From assembly GCA_002914805.1 (NCBI GenBank), contig JXTB01000598.1, forward strand, positions 80,227 through 144,226: a stretch of DNA of 64,000 nt, given 5' to 3'. This document shows, piece after piece, positions 62,101-64,000 of the stretch. Within the stretch, counting starts at the first letter, position 1; each line of letters opens with the position of its first letter. The notes under the pieces are model-generated. The model had not been told where the DNA came from. It saw only the letters and a program-made list of their open reading frames with translations, and did no database searches. This stretch comes from Parasponia andersonii. Its lineage: Eukaryota > Streptophyta > Magnoliopsida > Rosales > Cannabaceae. The position numbers and the translations under genes are program-made.

Positions 62101-63273
62101 AAAGGACCTTGAGCTGGCTAAAAGCAGGGATATGGAGAAATATTATAACATCTTGGAGCAACTGAAGGAATCCTATCGTCAATGTGGCACGGTATGCTCA
62201 TCTAGATTCAACCATGTTTTTGCTGAATAGTTGGTACTTTAGGCTTAAGTGTTTGAGCAAAATTTGGTCAGTGAGATATTTTATCACGGTATGGCTTCTT
62301 TTCGGTCAAATGCTTTGTTAGACCACAACTTTATTTTTGACTTTTTATTGATTTATTCTTTTCCTCCACCATGTGCTCTGTTCACCCAGTTTTAGTCTTT
62401 GCTCATCTATCCTTTCTCAATTTGTTATACTGCGATAGGTTCTTCTCTGGATGACTAGTCTCGATCCATTTACTTCTTTTTTCTTTTTCTTTTTTCTTTG
62501 AGGTGAGTCTTGATCCAATTACTACTGAAGTACTACTTCATAATCTTTTATTTTATTCTATTTTTAACTCAAAGCCATTGTTCAACATACTTCAAACAGC
62601 TGTAATCTCGGAAGTTTTTTTGTTGCAAAATTCTAGCAGTCTAGTTCCCATACCGTGTTATTTTTATGTTGTCAAGTTTCGTCTTTTCCATAGCATGGTC
62701 AACCCACAAAACCTAATTCATGTCTTGTACATATCCCATGTCCCAACCTTAAATTGCAATTCTACATATTAAGCCTCCAGAAAATAAAGTAGGGTGGGTA
62801 TCAGCATATGTCGAACTTCCAGTGCTTATGGCAGAGTTTGGAATTATTTCTTTTGATGATAAAAGATTAATAAGGAAAAGTCTGAGCTCTCTGATTTGAT
62901 GAAATGAAATGTACCTAAGTGGGTTTTAGAACTGATGCTCTGTGGTACACGACACTATTTTACATTATTAGCATGAAATTCTCCTTGAAATTACCTTTTC
63001 TTTGTCAAACTGAAACTTACTTGTCTCAAGTAATGATGTAACCTGCAGAGACACAAGAGGCTGAAGAAAATATTTGTGGTGCTTCATGAAGAATTGAAGG
63101 TGATTTTTGCTAACTCTGTCGACACTTCAAGTTCTGATTTTTCAACATTACAAAGTTCTAGTTAGATTTGGTGGTTGTTTTTTTCACATTACTGATTCTG
63201 TATATCTTGTATCTCATTGCAGCACCTTAAGCAGAGGGTTAAAGATTTTGCACTTTCTTATGGAAAAGATTGA
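56131..63273 (+). CDS. ELL-type RNA polymerase II elongation factor homologue, 12 exons
   Basis: Large nuclear protein with an ELL-like plan. Exons 56131-56520, 56908-57134, 57255-57322, 57655-57726, 58027-58379, 58531-58599, 58678-58766, 59528-61732, 61882-61959, 62080-62191, 63049-63099 and 63223-63273 sum to 3765 nt, 1254 residues, all in frame. The Gly/Pro-rich start (MYGGSSKLGRGGSG) leads to a conserved N-terminal region (about 80-240). A winged-helix-like segment follows at about 357-412 (LINLLTENPKGMSMKALEKA), as in ELL proteins. A Ser/Asp/Glu and Ser/Arg tract lies at about 499-562, then a long charged, likely disordered stretch. The C-terminus (about 1158-1254; YVQEYRDKYDSYCSLNKIL) is an Occludin/ELL domain. 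ELL family members suppress polymerase II pausing within elongation complexes; that role here is inferred. An upstream in-frame GTG (56098) is unlikely to be used. Plant copies are often labelled dentin sialophosphoprotein-like because of the acidic tract. Confidence 0.92.
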
Positions 63274-63717
63274 AGAGTGATTTGAATTCCACCTTTTCAT
63301 ACCAGACTGTGACTTTAAAGATGATGGAACCTTGCCACGATATTTTCCATACAAGACTGCTTCCTTCGTCCAGTAGAGATGTCCACAACTATTGTTCAGC
63401 CCCGGCAATAGTATACATGTACATTTACCTTTCTTTTTGTACATTATTTTTGTACCATTACCTTGGGTTCAGGCTTTTTGTTTTTGTTCAGCCTGACCTT
63501 GTTTATTTTTGGGCTTGACTTTTCCGTTTTTGCTGAATATTAATCATAAACTTGTCTATTTTGTGCATTAGGAGCAGGAGGGTGGGGAGGTATAGGATAG
63601 GACTGTAGGAGTCATGTTTAAATAAATATTTTTTGGGAGAGTGTCATGTTGATAGTTGCCTAAATATTAAGTACAAACTTTTCTTTTGGTTGAAATCAGA
63701 CGTTCCAAATCTTTACT
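63274..63717 (+). other. 3' UTR of the ELL-like gene
   Basis: Sequence after the TGA with T-rich stretches and AATAAATATT at about 63621-63630, a possible poly(A) signal. No other feature seen. Confidence 0.5.
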
Positions 63718-64000
63718 AGAGCATCTCCAATGGGAGTGCCATAACTCATTGCAACGTTATATTTAATATATTTTTTAGCATTGTCTAAAAACTGCACCTC
63801 GGATGGTATGTCATATTTGACATAATTTGTGGTACGTGTTAAATATGACACTAAAAGTAGCATATTTCAAATTTTAGCACGTGAATTTATAATATTGTCA
63901 TAGTAAAATGTGTTAGTTTACGATCTTGTCACTAGAATATAATTAAACTTACAATATTTGTATTATAGTATGGTTAAAATTTTATAATATCACCATTATT
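63718..64000. mobile_element. Probable MITE, cut by the window end
   Basis: AGAGCATCTCCAATGGGAG (63718-63736) is the widespread terminal motif of a plant MITE group. It is followed by AT-rich non-coding sequence that includes short inverted pieces (ATGTCATATTTGACAT near 63808). The other terminus lies beyond the window, so the class is unproven. Confidence 0.5.

Noticed and set aside
1-64000. CRISPR arrays, rRNA, tRNA, bacterial operons
   Set aside because: No spaced identical repeats of CRISPR type, and no rRNA or convincing tRNA cloverleaf was noticed by eye; gene structure is eukaryotic. A tRNAscan/Infernal run would be needed to exclude small RNAs fully.

Overview
This window is nuclear DNA from a dicotyledonous plant. 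The genes have many short exons with GT..AG introns, the proteins read as land-plant orthologues, and the spacer is very AT-rich with Helitron, Copia, Gypsy, hAT and MITE sequences typical of plants. I cannot name the species; a rosid is a guess. Isolated N bases (6596, 12218, 31105, 33029, 47805) and a 12-N gap at 35050-35061 mark it as a draft assembly.

Layout. 1-1064: tail of a Copia-type LTR. About 1194-6132: decayed Helitron (Rep, C-terminal half of a PIF1-type helicase, RPA-like OB-fold protein). 7733-7985 (-): GC-rich broken fragment of the complex I subunit NDUFS7/PSST. 9427-15533 (-): complete 14-exon PP2A B55 regulatory subunit gene. 16.1-26.9 kb: gene-poor AT-rich spacer with a 12-bp minisatellite and a probable hAT-like element. 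27544-29093 (+): complete 4-exon HAD phosphatase of the PECP1/PS2 (phosphate-starvation) family, with two perfect P1BS sites upstream. 31749-32523: non-autonomous hAT element with an almost perfect 8-bp target duplication. 33621-34880 (+): broken tandem copy of the phosphatase. 35438-45953 (-): complete 18-exon UBP6-type deubiquitinase whose sixth intron carries a same-sense Copia element (39253-43573). 46066-46120: its TATA box and an adjoining G-rich hexamer array. 47557-47978: palindrome plus a 173-bp higher-order tandem repeat. 48874-49346: MITE. 49471-55822: RICESLEEPER-like hAT element with recognisable ends and target duplication, itself invaded by a Ty3/Gypsy 3' LTR (52689-54864). 56131-63273 (+): complete 12-exon gene for a 1254-residue ELL-type elongation-factor homologue. 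A probable MITE starts near 63718 and runs off the end.

The four intact genes are unrelated housekeeping or stress functions (phosphatase targeting, phosphate recycling, proteasome-bound deubiquitination, transcription elongation) and do not form a pathway or cluster. Exon coordinates were read by eye from splice signals and conserved protein sequence; coding lengths sum to whole codons in all four. I found no convincing new biological system. The most useful leads are the P1BS pair lost in the tandem copy, the G-quadruplex-like array at the UBP6 promoter, the Helitron Rep-helicase deletion junction, the in-frame 159-bp gag duplication and the palindrome/higher-order repeat.
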